Positions 34,263 through 43,443 of a DNA stretch of 64,000 nucleotides are shown one piece after another (within the stretch, counting starts at the first letter, position 1; each line of letters begins with the position of its first letter). The DNA lies in assembly GCA_002362105.1 (NCBI GenBank), contig DETD01000001.1:62001-126000 (forward strand), given 5' to 3'. Under the pieces are notes generated by a model. It worked only from the letters and a program-made list of their open reading frames with translations, was not told the DNA's origin and ran no database searches. This DNA is from Bacteroidales bacterium UBA3297. GTDB taxonomy: Bacteria > Bacteroidota > Bacteroidia > Bacteroidales > Paludibacteraceae. The translations under genes and the position numbers were made by a program.

Positions 34263-35030
34263 CTAATAGCGTACGATATAATCTTCTTTCTGCAAATCGT
34301 TATTTGCGACTAATATACCCAACTGGAACAGATTGATAGAAACCTTCACCCGGTTGTCGGCCTTAAGAGTTTCCCACGTCTTCCACATTTCCGCTGAGGC
34401 ATAAGGACAAGGAAGCACAATAAAGAAGCGTTCGTCAAATTTATCCATCCTGCTTCTAGCCAAATGCAAAATTTCATCTGCGCTAGCCGAGTTGATATAG
34501 AAGAAATCGTTCTGCGACATTTTGTCTATAACGCCATCGAAAACTTTTTCCTCATCGGCGCACACCACTTTTTTTATGTTGTGCATACCAATTCTATCGA
34601 ACAAAGATTGTGCCAAATCCGACATTTCTGGCTGCGCACTTAGCGAAAAGACGGAAGTTTTAGAATTTACTGCCGCCAGATACATGGTCGATATACCACA
34701 TGTAGCTCCATATTCAAGAACAACGTCAGGCTTGTAGTAATTCACAAGGCGGAACAACAATTGCCCGTACTTCGGGCTTATAGCATATTTGGAGACAACT
34801 TTCCTTATACTTTCCAGCTGTTTCGACCCATCAGGCAGGTAGACCCCAATCTTTTCATCGGTCCTGCACATCTTCGCGCGTATCTTTTCTATCAGACTAT
34901 ACTTATAATATGGTAGGTCTTCCTCTATTATAGTCGTCACTAAATGATACACATACGGGGAATGAATACCAAAGCCATGACGATAGCCGGAAGTAAAACA
35001 ATACTTTAAATACTGAAAGAATCGACGCAT
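34263..35030 (-). CDS. COMT-like SAM-dependent methyltransferase, substrate unknown
   Basis: A 255-residue cytoplasmic protein. The start is set at the ATG at 35030 (MRRFFQYLKYCF); an in-frame TTG at 35051 is less likely because it would overlap the promoter found at 35049-35079. The Rossmann core has VVLEYGATCGISTMYLA (about residues 105-121), which resembles motif I of catechol-type O-methyltransferases (E-G-x-x-x-G), then VFSLSAQPE, and FFYINSAS. The N-terminal YRHGFGIHSPYVYHLV segment is a Bacteroidota-specific lead-in. Whether it is an active methyltransferase cannot be decided from sequence; the Asp expected for metal binding is replaced around FFYINS. Confidence 0.65.
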   Translation of the reverse strand: MRRFFQYLKYCFTSGYRHGFGIHSPYVYHLVTTIIEEDLPYYKYSLIEKIRAKMCRTDEKIGVYLPDGSKQLESIRKVVSKYAISPKYGQLLFRLVNYYKPDVVLEYGATCGISTMYLAAVNSKTSVFSLSAQPEMSDLAQSLFDRIGMHNIKKVVCADEEKVFDGVIDKMSQNDFFYINSASADEILHLARSRMDKFDERFFIVLPCPYASAEMWKTWETLKADNRVKVSINLFQLGILVANNDLQKEDYIVRY

Positions 35031-35048
35031 AAAATTTTTATTGTTGGG

Positions 35049-35079
35049 CAAATATACCGAGTTTAAACTTTAATGCAAC
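35049..35079 (-). promoter_or_regulatory. Probable promoter of the COMT-like gene
   Basis: Minus strand: GTTG (35076-35079), 19-base spacer, TATATTTG (35049-35056). The expected start of transcription near 35042 supports the translational start at 35030. It overlaps the last base of the helicase gene. Confidence 0.55.
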
Positions 35080-37247
35080 TATGACCGGTGATATTTTGGC
35101 ATTGCCCACACCATTTTAATATCTTCGTAGGAGACTTTCCCCTCTAAAGCATGATAAACTTCGGTGAAAGACTGGGCTTCGGGATGTTCGTCCAAATACT
35201 GTCCAACCTCCTTAATACTCTGTTCTGACACAAAATCGGAAGCATCGAGTTTTCCGCTTGCCACATAAGTGGAAAGATGTCCCATTATAGTCGTCAAAGC
35301 AAGCCCTCGCTCGTTTGCGACCTGCTGTGGCGTTTTACCGCCACAATAAAGTTCGTAAGATATTTGGGCCGTTGGAATCTTCGGTTCTTTTTGCTTTGGC
35401 GTATTTTTCGCAGACTTCGACTTTCGGTTTCTCTTCTCTCCCCTACCTTCGTCATCGACTAACGCCAACGCTTTTTCTCTCAAATAAGAATTTACACTAA
35501 AACTTTCTACCGATTGAGACAAAGTTTGGCACTTAACTTTCAATTGCAGTTTGAAATCCTCAAACAAAGCCGCATAACGGGATTTTATCTCTTTTCGAGG
35601 CACCTGCACATCAAGTTTCCGCACTAAAGGTTCCAACTGATTCCGTATCTTATCAAGGAAGTACACCGACGCTTTCGTCACGCGTTCCTGTAAACGTTCA
35701 TCTCTGGCATGGTAATAACTTTGCGCTTGACTTTGAAACTTGACTGCGACCTCCAGTACCTCTTTTTGGAATGCATCCTGCTGTTTTTTCACCTCATGCA
35801 ACAACGGCAAATAGGTTTGAGGGAAATGTTCTGTTATTATTCTAGAGAAAGAGGATAACATAGCACCAAGGGCGGCGAAATCGAACTGCTCCAGCAACAG
35901 ATGTTCAAAATACTCGGACTCCATTTCCGTCAACTGTTCTTCCGATACTGTTTGCCGGCCGACCTCTTCAGAAAAATCCTGTACACGTTGGTCTGTCTTT
36001 ATGGCATCGGACGAAAGCGGAGAGGTGAGGACGAGTCCCTCTAACGAGCGGCAACGGCTTAAGGCAACATAGACTTGACCATGAGCAAATGCACTGTTCG
36101 CATCGAGCATAACCTTGTCGAAAGTAAGTCCCTGGCTCTTATGAATAGTGATAGACCATGCCAAACGTAGTGGGAATTGAGAAAAAGTGCCAATCACTTT
36201 TTCTTCTATAGCTTTCGTTTCATGGTTCAGTTCATACTGCACATTGTTCCAAGTAAGACTCGGAGCATCCACTTTTCCCCCATCGGGGAACTGAACCGTT
36301 ATACTGTTTTCCGAGATTGAACAGACAACACCTATTTTACCATTAAAGAAGGCTTTTTCTGGCGAAGGGTCATTCTTGACAAACATCACCTGCGTCCCCT
36401 TCTTCAACACTAAATTCATTTCCGTTGGGAACGACGTGTCGGGGAAAACGCCTGTAACAGTTGCCATAAACGTATAGGCTGGGCCATCGAGTTCATCGAG
36501 TTTCTGCTGGTTCACCTGTTTAGCACGGTGGTTGTGCGTTGTCAACCTGATATAGCCTTCCGCCGTATCGGGATTGAACCCGGGTATATAGCGTGCATTC
36601 AGCACCGATAGTTGTCCTTCATTAGCAGTATTAGTCCGAACAGCATTGAGGATATCAACAAATGAGGCATCGGACTGACGGTATATCTTACTCAACTCGA
36701 CAGGAACGAAACCAGCCTTCTTCAACGCCAGACTGTCGAAAAAGTAGGAAGTCGGATAATAGGGTTCCAGCAGAGTTTCCTCTTGCGAAGTCAGCACAGG
36801 AGGTAACTGCTGCATATCGCCTATCAGCAAAAGTTGCAGACCTCCGAAAGGGAACTGGTTACGACGGACACGTCGAAGTACAGAATCGACAGCATCGAGC
36901 ACATCGGCGCGGACCATACTAATCTCGTCTATCACCAAGAGATCCAGACTACGTATAATATTCAGTTTCTCACGGCTAAAACGGAAATTGCCTTCTTTTT
37001 GAAATGAATTGGGTATAAACGGTTCGAAAGGCAGTTGGAAGAGCGAATGCAGGGTAACACCGTCGGCGTTAATAGCCGCCACCCCCGTAGGCGCAGCCAC
37101 CACCATTCTTTTGGCCGAATGCTTCCGCAAGTATTTCAAGAAAGTAGTTTTACCCGTACCAGCCTTTCCTGTCAGGAACACGTTGGAAGACGTCCGTTCC
37201 ACCAGTTTGTACAAAATCCTAGATTCTTCTGTAAATTCCATATCCAT
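35079..37247 (-). CDS. Pif1/RecD-like superfamily 1 helicase with C-terminal helix-turn-helix
   Basis: A 722-residue 5'-3' type DNA helicase. Motifs in order: Walker A GKAGTGKTT (about residues 27-35), APTGVAA, Walker B LLVIDEISM (about 101-109), GDMQQLPPV (about 141-149), the SF1B motif V TIHKSQGLTFDKV (about 375-387) and VI YVALSRC. A charged, partly coiled middle part (about 430-620) follows. The C-terminus has a helix-turn-helix of the HTH_40 kind (SYELYCGGKTPQQVANERG then LALTTIMGHLSTY, about 632-665), which is also found after RecQ in Bacteroidota. A role in replication restart or G-quadruplex unwinding is inferred from the family. It begins 11 bases after prmA. Confidence 0.85.
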   Translation of the reverse strand: MDMEFTEESRILYKLVERTSSNVFLTGKAGTGKTTFLKYLRKHSAKRMVVAAPTGVAAINADGVTLHSLFQLPFEPFIPNSFQKEGNFRFSREKLNIIRSLDLLVIDEISMVRADVLDAVDSVLRRVRRNQFPFGGLQLLLIGDMQQLPPVLTSQEETLLEPYYPTSYFFDSLALKKAGFVPVELSKIYRQSDASFVDILNAVRTNTANEGQLSVLNARYIPGFNPDTAEGYIRLTTHNHRAKQVNQQKLDELDGPAYTFMATVTGVFPDTSFPTEMNLVLKKGTQVMFVKNDPSPEKAFFNGKIGVVCSISENSITVQFPDGGKVDAPSLTWNNVQYELNHETKAIEEKVIGTFSQFPLRLAWSITIHKSQGLTFDKVMLDANSAFAHGQVYVALSRCRSLEGLVLTSPLSSDAIKTDQRVQDFSEEVGRQTVSEEQLTEMESEYFEHLLLEQFDFAALGAMLSSFSRIITEHFPQTYLPLLHEVKKQQDAFQKEVLEVAVKFQSQAQSYYHARDERLQERVTKASVYFLDKIRNQLEPLVRKLDVQVPRKEIKSRYAALFEDFKLQLKVKCQTLSQSVESFSVNSYLREKALALVDDEGRGEKRNRKSKSAKNTPKQKEPKIPTAQISYELYCGGKTPQQVANERGLALTTIMGHLSTYVASGKLDASDFVSEQSIKEVGQYLDEHPEAQSFTEVYHALEGKVSYEDIKMVWAMPKYHRS

Positions 37248-37258
37248 AAGTCGTTGTT

Positions 37259-38113
37259 TTAGAGTTTAACGCACTCGACCGATGCCCAGCCATTCAATTC
37301 CGACGTATCGACTAAGGAGAATCCATATTCTCCACATTTTTCACGGACATAGTCAACATCGGCAGGCAAGAAGCCACTCATAAACATACGGGTACCCCGT
37401 TTGGAATGCTGGGCATAAAACGGAAGTCCTTCAAGCAGTATGTTACGGGTGATGTTTGCGAATATATAATCGTATTCACCAGATTGCATCACCTCAAATC
37501 CGCCCAATTTTAAATCAATGTCATCAATACCGTTCAACCCGACATTAGTTATAGCGTTCTCATAGGCCCATTTGTCAATATCGAAGGCAGCGACCTTACC
37601 AGCGCCCTTCTTTTTTGCAAGAATTGCCAAAATAGCAGTGCCACAGCCGACATCAATTACAGACTTACCCATAAGGTCCGCAGCCAAAATCCGTCTTATC
37701 ATTAAAGTAGTAGTTTCATGGCTACCCGACCCGAACGCCTGTTTAGGATCGATAAGGACATCGAACTCCACCTTTGGGACATCTGTCACCAAAGGGCTAT
37801 GAACAACGCACCGGTTCTCGAAAACTAACGACCTAAACGACTCGCGTTCCCACGTTTCATTCCAGTTTTTATCAGCGATACTTCTTTTTTTGAACGTTAT
37901 ACCGTCAGCCATAGGGAAAGCGTCAACAAAAGCATCTAAAACAGCTTGAACAGCAACATCGTCGACAGCATTTTCCGGTGCGAACGCCTTCAAACCTCCA
38001 CAAGCGGCCTCGAAACTATCGAAACCTGCATCTTCAAAAAAAGAAGGGAGAACATCGGCAGCAAAATCTTGAGCGTCATTAGGAATAGCGAAAAAATACT
38101 CAGAATAATCCAT
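37259..38113 (-). CDS. prmA: Ribosomal protein L11 methyltransferase
   Basis: SAM-dependent enzyme that trimethylates L11. The 284-residue protein has the N-terminal L11-recognition domain (about 1-100), then the PrmA motifs FGSGSHETT (about 130-138), SAM motif I DVGCGTAILAI (about 157-167), AFDIDKWA, and the post-motif ANITRNILL (about 221-229). It is transcribed together with the helicase gene downstream (11-base gap). The 253 bases between its start and the next gene, on the opposite strand, carry the divergent regulatory region. Confidence 0.94.
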   Translation of the reverse strand: MDYSEYFFAIPNDAQDFAADVLPSFFEDAGFDSFEAACGGLKAFAPENAVDDVAVQAVLDAFVDAFPMADGITFKKRSIADKNWNETWERESFRSLVFENRCVVHSPLVTDVPKVEFDVLIDPKQAFGSGSHETTTLMIRRILAADLMGKSVIDVGCGTAILAILAKKKGAGKVAAFDIDKWAYENAITNVGLNGIDDIDLKLGGFEVMQSGEYDYIFANITRNILLEGLPFYAQHSKRGTRMFMSGFLPADVDYVREKCGEYGFSLVDTSELNGWASVECVKL

Positions 38114-38185
38114 AACTAGTTGTTAGTTTGTAGAGATTAGAACTTTTTAGCAATTATTAAAGGGGAACAAATTATTTTTTTTGTT

Positions 38186-38193
38186 TACCTTTG
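38186..38193 (+). promoter_or_regulatory. Possible -7 element for the 38367 gene
   Basis: TACCTTTG matches TAnnTTTG, but no TTTG lies 19-21 bases upstream. If used, it gives a leader of about 170 bases, which has no obvious riboswitch fold. Confidence 0.3.
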
Positions 38194-38352
38194 TTTGCTA
38201 TAAGAGCTACATTTCGACAAATTCCGGTGTTGAATTAGAGGCAATTGTAGCTATGGCAAAGATAAGAACAATTTGTGTCAAAAGAAAAGAGATTTTGTTT
38301 GGCACGGTGTTTGTACAACTTAAAGAAAAAATAAGGATTAAACGAAATTTAT

Positions 38353-38358
38353 AGGAGG
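38353..38358 (+). promoter_or_regulatory. Unusual perfect Shine-Dalgarno sequence
   Basis: AGGAGG lies eight bases before the ATG at 38367. Most genes in this window have A-rich leaders without a Shine-Dalgarno sequence, as usual in Bacteroidota, so this full match stands out. Confidence 0.6.
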
Positions 38359-38366
38359 ACAAGAAT

Positions 38367-39404
38367 ATGAAAAAAATTCTGAAATACGCGTTACTATTCG
38401 CAACATTCGCCCTTCCATCAATGTCGGTTTTCGCACAGGACGACATCTACTACTCTCCTGACGACGATCCAGAAGAAAGCGAAGAGCAGACTGAAAAAGT
38501 AGCAGAATCTGTATCAGTTCCAGAAAGTTATACAAGCGAAAAGGTGTCGAGACACGCTTACGACAAAGACACCCTCATCGCATACGATGATAGCGACTAT
38601 GTATATTCAAGACGACTGAACCGATTCCATGACGCCGACCTCCCTGTTTATACCAGCGAGACGGCGACTGATGCCGACGGCAACGTAACAAACATTTATG
38701 TTATCAACGGCAGCCCTTACTACACCTATTATCGTCCAGGTTGGTCTTGGGGATGGAGTTGGAACTATGGTTACTGGGGTTACTACGATCCATGGTGGGA
38801 CGGCTACTACTACCGTCACTCTTGCTACTGGGGTCCAGGTTGGGGCTACTATGGTTATGGATATGGATACCCATACCGCCATTACTATGGCTACCGCCAC
38901 GGAGGTCCCCACTACTACGGTCACAAACGTCTGACTCCATACTACAACCGTCATGCCTACAGCCGCAACAACATGCTTGGCAACAGGGGCAGCGTTCAAC
39001 CGCGCGGAGCAAGACGCTCTGGTCTTGACACTAGAGGCAGCCGGGGTGGCAGCATAAACAGCACATCAAGTAGCAGAGGCGTACGTTCATACCAAAACGG
39101 TGGCAACAACACCCGTTCTTATCAGAACAGCGGTAGAGGCACGCGTTCAAACACCTTCCCTTCAGGCAACAGCACCCGCTCATACAACAGAGGTGGAAGC
39201 TCAAGTGGAAGTTCTTCAAACGGGTTCCGTTCTTCTGGCTCCAACTCTAGTTCTAGCCATTCATTCGGAGGCGATAGCCGTGGTTCAGGAAGCCGCGGAG
39301 GCTCATCATCCTTCGGAGGCGGCAGCAGCAGTCGTGGCAGTTCTTTCGGTGGAGGCAGCAGCCGTGGTGGTTCAACAGGCGGCGGCCGTGGAGGACACCG
39401 TTAA
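38367..39404 (+). CDS. Secreted low-complexity Tyr/Trp/Gly- and Ser/Gly/Arg-rich protein
   Basis: A 345-residue protein of unknown function. A signal peptide (1-23, ending SVFAQ) leads into an acidic segment (about 24-60), a short folded-looking part (about 60-115) with DADGNVTNIYVINGSPYY, then a strongly aromatic stretch (about 115-200) made of Tyr, Trp, Gly and His (for example GWSWNYGYWGYY and YYGYGYGYPYRHYYGYRHGG), and a C-terminal part (about 205-345) of Ser, Gly and Arg with RS-, SGS- and GGGSS-type runs ending GGRGGHR. There is no lipobox and no T9SS sorting domain. Such composition is seen in adhesive, matrix-forming or RNA-binding proteins; which applies here is unknown. It has its own strong ribosome-binding site and lies 52 bases before a FadL-like gene. 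Confidence 0.75.
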   Translation: MKKILKYALLFATFALPSMSVFAQDDIYYSPDDDPEESEEQTEKVAESVSVPESYTSEKVSRHAYDKDTLIAYDDSDYVYSRRLNRFHDADLPVYTSETATDADGNVTNIYVINGSPYYTYYRPGWSWGWSWNYGYWGYYDPWWDGYYYRHSCYWGPGWGYYGYGYGYPYRHYYGYRHGGPHYYGHKRLTPYYNRHAYSRNNMLGNRGSVQPRGARRSGLDTRGSRGGSINSTSSSRGVRSYQNGGNNTRSYQNSGRGTRSNTFPSGNSTRSYNRGGSSSGSSSNGFRSSGSNSSSSHSFGGDSRGSGSRGGSSSFGGGSSSRGSSFGGGSSRGGSTGGGRGGHR

Positions 39405-39456
39405 TCGCTAACAAAAGCGTACCTAATTAATTCCAATTTTAGAAACAAATTCCATT

Positions 39457-40824
39457 ATGAAAAAAATAACTTTGATTTGCGGTCTGATTGCATCAAGCAT
39501 CACCGCTGGTTTCGCACAAGACGACGACGCATTGACATTTGCTGGTCGCGCACTGAAAATGAGTTTAGATGAACCAGTTTTGGGTACTGCCCGCTACTCT
39601 GGTATGGCAGGTGCAATGGGAGCCCTTGGCGGCGACGGTGGCGCCATTAAAGACAACCCGGCTGCTCTCGGTATCTACCGCAAATGGGATATCGGGCTCA
39701 CCCCGAACTTGAACTTAGACAACGACGGCAACGCCGACTTTAACATCAACAACTTCAGCTGTGTGATGAACTTCGGCAAGAAGAATAGAAAGCATGGCTA
39801 CATCACTTCTTCATTCGCCATTGCTTATAACCGTCTGGCCAACTATAACAGAGACACCTACACAACTGGTACGTTGGAAGATGGCACCTATTACGAGAAC
39901 GAATTCCTTGAAGACGACGGTTCTGGCTTGTGGCACTTCGCCTATGGTATGAACATCAGCAACGCTATTTACGCCGGTATCGGCATCAATGTTGCGTCGC
40001 TCAGCTACAAACAGTCAACAGAATCTGTTATAGGAAGAGATTTCGAGACCAACGACTTTGAAGTACTTGCTAACGGTTGGAACTTGAATCTCGGTGTTAT
40101 TGCAAAGCCAGCCAAGTTCTTGAGAGTTGGTGCTGCTTTCACCACTCCAACCTGGCTCTCAGTTAGCGAAAACGCCTACTACCCAGAAAGAGACGAAAAC
40201 AACAACCTGACTGGCGGTGTTGCAGGATACGAAGACGCACAATATGACGTTCAAACTCCTTTGAAAGTTGAAGGTAGCTTAGGCTTCATTATGGGTAAAC
40301 GCGCTGTTGCCGACATTGACTACATCTATAGCGACGCTTCTGCCCTCCGTGTAAAGAATGTCAATGGCCACCAGTTCCGCGACATCAAATACTTCGCCGA
40401 CAAGAACTACAAAGCGACACACACCATTAAAATAGGTACGGAAATACAGATTGCCAAAGGTTTTGCAGGTCGCCTAGGTTTTGCTCACCAGACCGCTCCA
40501 ACACAAGACGACTGCTACGGACGAAACATCAGCAGACAGCCTCTTTACAACAATGGCTTGTATGTTCCTTACCAGTATGAGTCTGTTCTTTATTCTTACT
40601 CTATTCCAAAAGCAGCCAACTACATCACCCTTGGTGCTGGCTACCACGGCAAGAATTTCTATGCAGACATCGCATACGTAAACAAACAGCAGAAAGAAGA
40701 CTTCTACGAATGGCAGGAGCCTGTTCTAAATGCTAGCGGCGAAATTGATGGTTGGAAGATAGACCCAATCAGCCAAACTATCAAGACCCACAATATTATG
40801 TTTACAGTGGGTGCTAAATTCTAA
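39457..40824 (+). CDS. FadL/OmpP1-type outer-membrane beta-barrel (first paralogue)
   Basis: A 455-residue outer-membrane protein with signal peptide (1-20, ending GFAQ). The N-terminal plug-like segment contains TARYSGMAGAMGALGGDGGA and IKDNPAALGIY, the NPA motif of FadL-like transporters, and the rest alternates barrel strands up to the final TVGAKF with terminal Phe. In Bacteroidota databases such proteins are often called hemin receptor or OmpP1/FadL; their cargo is unknown, though hydrophobic compounds are likely. T9SS PorV belongs to the same broad family, but it is not a clear match here. It is paralogous to the gene at 42140-43381. Confidence 0.82.
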   Translation: MKKITLICGLIASSITAGFAQDDDALTFAGRALKMSLDEPVLGTARYSGMAGAMGALGGDGGAIKDNPAALGIYRKWDIGLTPNLNLDNDGNADFNINNFSCVMNFGKKNRKHGYITSSFAIAYNRLANYNRDTYTTGTLEDGTYYENEFLEDDGSGLWHFAYGMNISNAIYAGIGINVASLSYKQSTESVIGRDFETNDFEVLANGWNLNLGVIAKPAKFLRVGAAFTTPTWLSVSENAYYPERDENNNLTGGVAGYEDAQYDVQTPLKVEGSLGFIMGKRAVADIDYIYSDASALRVKNVNGHQFRDIKYFADKNYKATHTIKIGTEIQIAKGFAGRLGFAHQTAPTQDDCYGRNISRQPLYNNGLYVPYQYESVLYSYSIPKAANYITLGAGYHGKNFYADIAYVNKQQKEDFYEWQEPVLNASGEIDGWKIDPISQTIKTHNIMFTVGAKF

Positions 40825-40849
40825 AGTATTAGACATAGACCAATATCGG

Positions 40850-40882
40850 AAGTGTGCTGAAGCAATTCGGCACACTTTTTTT
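40850..40882 (+). terminator. Intrinsic terminator after the first FadL-like gene
   Basis: AAGTGTGC (40850-40857) pairs with GCACACTT (40870-40877), extended inside by GAA/TTC, and is followed by eight T residues. Confidence 0.82.
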
Positions 40883-40995
40883 TGTACAAGGCGGGGAAAG
40901 AGTAACTGACAATCGGGACTTTAAGCCACAACAATTCTGCTTATTTAGAAACTTTTCCATATTTTTACATACACTACGACTCACTGATAGTTGTC

Positions 40996-42051
40996 ATGAC
41001 CCATCTTTTAAACAAGCATTCTCAATATAACCAATCTCCGCTGGAGATAGCCACTTTCGACGGCTACAATTCGCCCTATCATCCAAGTGTGCTATATTTT
41101 GAAGCGACATGGAACGGATATTCTTTTTGGATGGCAAACTCTCCCTATCCGCATAAGACGACACCCTACCGTGACCGTTTCGAATGTCCATCTGTTTTCG
41201 TGTCAAACGACGGATACCACTGGGACAGTGTGAACGGAATGTCTAATCCGATTGACGACCTGACAGCAGAAGAAATCAAGGACTATGACTATCTCTCCGA
41301 CCCACACCTGTTCGTTAAAGACGGCGCGTTAGAATGCTGGTACAGGAAAACAAAGCGGCACGGCAAGCACAACTACAGCAATTCAAACACCCACTACCTA
41401 TTAAGGAAGACAACAAAAGACGGGATTAACTGGACCGAGAAGGAAATCTTAATGGATATCAGCAAATCCTTCGGCAGAGAATTAGTTTCACCTGCCATTC
41501 TGTACCAGGGAATCTACAAAATGTGGGTTGTTGACTTAAAGCCAGGCGACGGCCAATATGCTATTGGGCACCTGACATCGGGTGACGGCAGCAACTGGTC
41601 AGATATGCAGCACTGCCAGCTAGAAGGAAAAACGATTCAGCCCTGGCACATTGATGTCCAATTTTTCGATGGTTTTTATTGGCTGACCTGCTACGAGAAG
41701 TTTAAAGACCTCACCCTATGGAAAAGCGCCAACGGCACAAGTTTCGAATATGTCTGCCAATTGCTTTCTCCATCACATACAACAGCGTCCTTCTATGGAA
41801 AGATGCTGTACCGTGCCAGCCTAGCGAAAGTGTCAGACAACGACTACCGTCTTTACTTCAGCGCAGAAGACGATTTTTCCTCACATATAGGCGTTATGCA
41901 GGGAGAATCGCCAACTTCTATGCACGTTGTTTACGTAGACGGCAAGGACTACCGAAGCATCCACAACCTTAAAGACCTATTCGTGCTATACGTGCGTGGA
42001 ATTAGCGCATCTATCCTATTCAAGATAAAAGTACGTCTATCACAGCTATAA
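40996..42051 (+). CDS. Five-bladed beta-propeller protein, glycosidase-like, function unknown
   Basis: A 351-residue protein without signal peptide. It reads as a five-bladed propeller of the GH43/GH32/GH130-like kind: HPSVLYFEATWNGYSFWMA, RFECPSVFVSNDGYHW, LSDPHLFVKDGALECWYR, ELVSPAILYQGIYKMWVVD, WHIDVQFFDGFYWLTCYE and YRASLAKVSDNDYRLYFSA are successive blade-type strands. Acidic residues that could be catalytic exist (Asp in SDPHL, Glu in FECPS and RELVSP), but I cannot assign a family. The last 40 residues form a helix-rich tail. Similar proteins occur in polysaccharide-synthesis loci of Bacteroidota, so a role in surface glycans is possible but unproven. Confidence 0.65.
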   Translation: MTHLLNKHSQYNQSPLEIATFDGYNSPYHPSVLYFEATWNGYSFWMANSPYPHKTTPYRDRFECPSVFVSNDGYHWDSVNGMSNPIDDLTAEEIKDYDYLSDPHLFVKDGALECWYRKTKRHGKHNYSNSNTHYLLRKTTKDGINWTEKEILMDISKSFGRELVSPAILYQGIYKMWVVDLKPGDGQYAIGHLTSGDGSNWSDMQHCQLEGKTIQPWHIDVQFFDGFYWLTCYEKFKDLTLWKSANGTSFEYVCQLLSPSHTTASFYGKMLYRASLAKVSDNDYRLYFSAEDDFSSHIGVMQGESPTSMHVVYVDGKDYRSIHNLKDLFVLYVRGISASILFKIKVRLSQL

Positions 42052-42139
42052 AGGCCACAAGAAGCAGGCAAACAGCCTATACCTATCTATCAATCGGACA
42101 AAAATCAGTAACTTAGCAAAAAGAAAAAAAGGAACTACG

Positions 42140-43381
42140 ATGAAAAACTCAATTATAGCCCTACTTCTAACGGTTGCAGCCTGCGAGGTACATGGACAGA
42201 CCGATGACGCCATGTCGCTCAGCAACCGCTATCTCACCCTAAGTCTAGAGGACGCAGTTTCTGGCAGCGCCCGCTATAGTGCAATGGCAGGAGCCAGAAT
42301 CGCTATAGGTGAAGACATCAGCACAATCAGGGAAAATCCGGCCGGTTTAGGACTTTACACACAGTTTTCCGAAGTCGGTGTCACCCCAGCCTTCAGCTTA
42401 AAAGACGGGAACAGCAATATTGCCCTGGGAAATGCTGGCGGGGTATTTATTATAGGGAACAACCACAAAGCAAGCGGATTTGTTTCTTCGGCAATAGGTT
42501 TTTCATACCACCGACTAAGGGATTTCGACAACAAGGCCAACTACAACGACTCAAAATTCAATGAAGAGGGATATAACGGGATGTGGAGCGCCGGATATGG
42601 TGCAAACTTTGGGAACCGCCACTTCTTCGGACTAGGCTTGAACTTTATTTACGGGAACTACGAACAGAACTCAACAAACCTTTTCGGCAGCAACACCTTC
42701 AAGACCAGTATTACAGGTATGAGTATAAAGGCCGGCACTGTATTGAAACTTATGGAAAACTTCAACATAGCCTTTGCCCTTCACTCTCCGACCCGATACA
42801 ACTATGAGGAGACAAGAAAGGAAAAATCCAACCAACCTGACGAAAACGACGGCAGGAAAAACTATATCGACATGGAGCACCACCAGTGGGGGCCGTTAAA
42901 AATAGACGCCGGACTAGGATGGTATATTGGTTCGAAATCGGTTCTAGACATAGAGTATTCCTACCAAGACTACAGTGCCATCAATGCGGGCTCCTCATAC
43001 GACTACTTCAACGACGTCAAAGACTATGTGGAAACTTATATGAACAGTTGCCACACCATCAGAGCCGGATTTGAGACAAAACCCGCAACACGCCTCAAAG
43101 TCCGCGCGGGTTTGGCTTACACCACATCGCCAGCCGACACTCCGTCGGAAGAAGATTTGCAAGAAAAAGACATCCGCTTCAGCCTAATACTGCCACACGA
43201 TGCCCTTTATGTTTGCGCAGGCGCTGGCTACGAATACCAATGGTTATTTGCCGATTTAGCGTATGTATACAAGCACCAGAAAGCAGACCTTTTACCAACA
43301 GTTTCAGGAGGGAATTATAACGTAATCGACCAAAGCACAAACACATCGGAAATTCTGCTTACGGTAGGAGTAAAGTTCTAA
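42140..43381 (+). CDS. FadL/OmpP1-type outer-membrane beta-barrel (second paralogue)
   Basis: A 413-residue outer-membrane protein paralogous to 39457-40824: the N-terminal block SARYSAMAGARIAIGEDI and IRENPAGLGLYTQF aligns with that of the first copy, and the C-terminus is TVGVKF. The leader ends in VAACEVHGQ, so both signal peptidase I cleavage after GQ and a lipobox (VAAC) are possible; the barrel ending favours the former. It follows the propeller gene by 88 bases and ends at a bidirectional terminator. Cargo is unknown. Confidence 0.8.
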   Translation: MKNSIIALLLTVAACEVHGQTDDAMSLSNRYLTLSLEDAVSGSARYSAMAGARIAIGEDISTIRENPAGLGLYTQFSEVGVTPAFSLKDGNSNIALGNAGGVFIIGNNHKASGFVSSAIGFSYHRLRDFDNKANYNDSKFNEEGYNGMWSAGYGANFGNRHFFGLGLNFIYGNYEQNSTNLFGSNTFKTSITGMSIKAGTVLKLMENFNIAFALHSPTRYNYEETRKEKSNQPDENDGRKNYIDMEHHQWGPLKIDAGLGWYIGSKSVLDIEYSYQDYSAINAGSSYDYFNDVKDYVETYMNSCHTIRAGFETKPATRLKVRAGLAYTTSPADTPSEEDLQEKDIRFSLILPHDALYVCAGAGYEYQWLFADLAYVYKHQKADLLPTVSGGNYNVIDQSTNTSEILLTVGVKF

Positions 43382-43388
43382 AAAAACA

Positions 43389-43419
43389 CAGCCCCGTGCA
43401 AACTCACTGCACGGGGCTG
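43389..43419. terminator. Bidirectional terminator
   Basis: A 12-bp perfect stem (CAGCCCCGTGCA at 43389-43400, complement at 43408-43419) with a 7-base loop, between the convergent second FadL-like gene and the ROK kinase. An A run and a TTATTTAT stretch flank it. Confidence 0.85.
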
Positions 43420-43443
43420 ATTATTTATAGATCTAATAGACTA

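Noticed and set aside
38607..38999. Valine- and glycine-rich open frames on the other frames of the aromatic-rich gene
   Set aside because: They are products of the repetitive TAC/GGT-type codons of the real gene.
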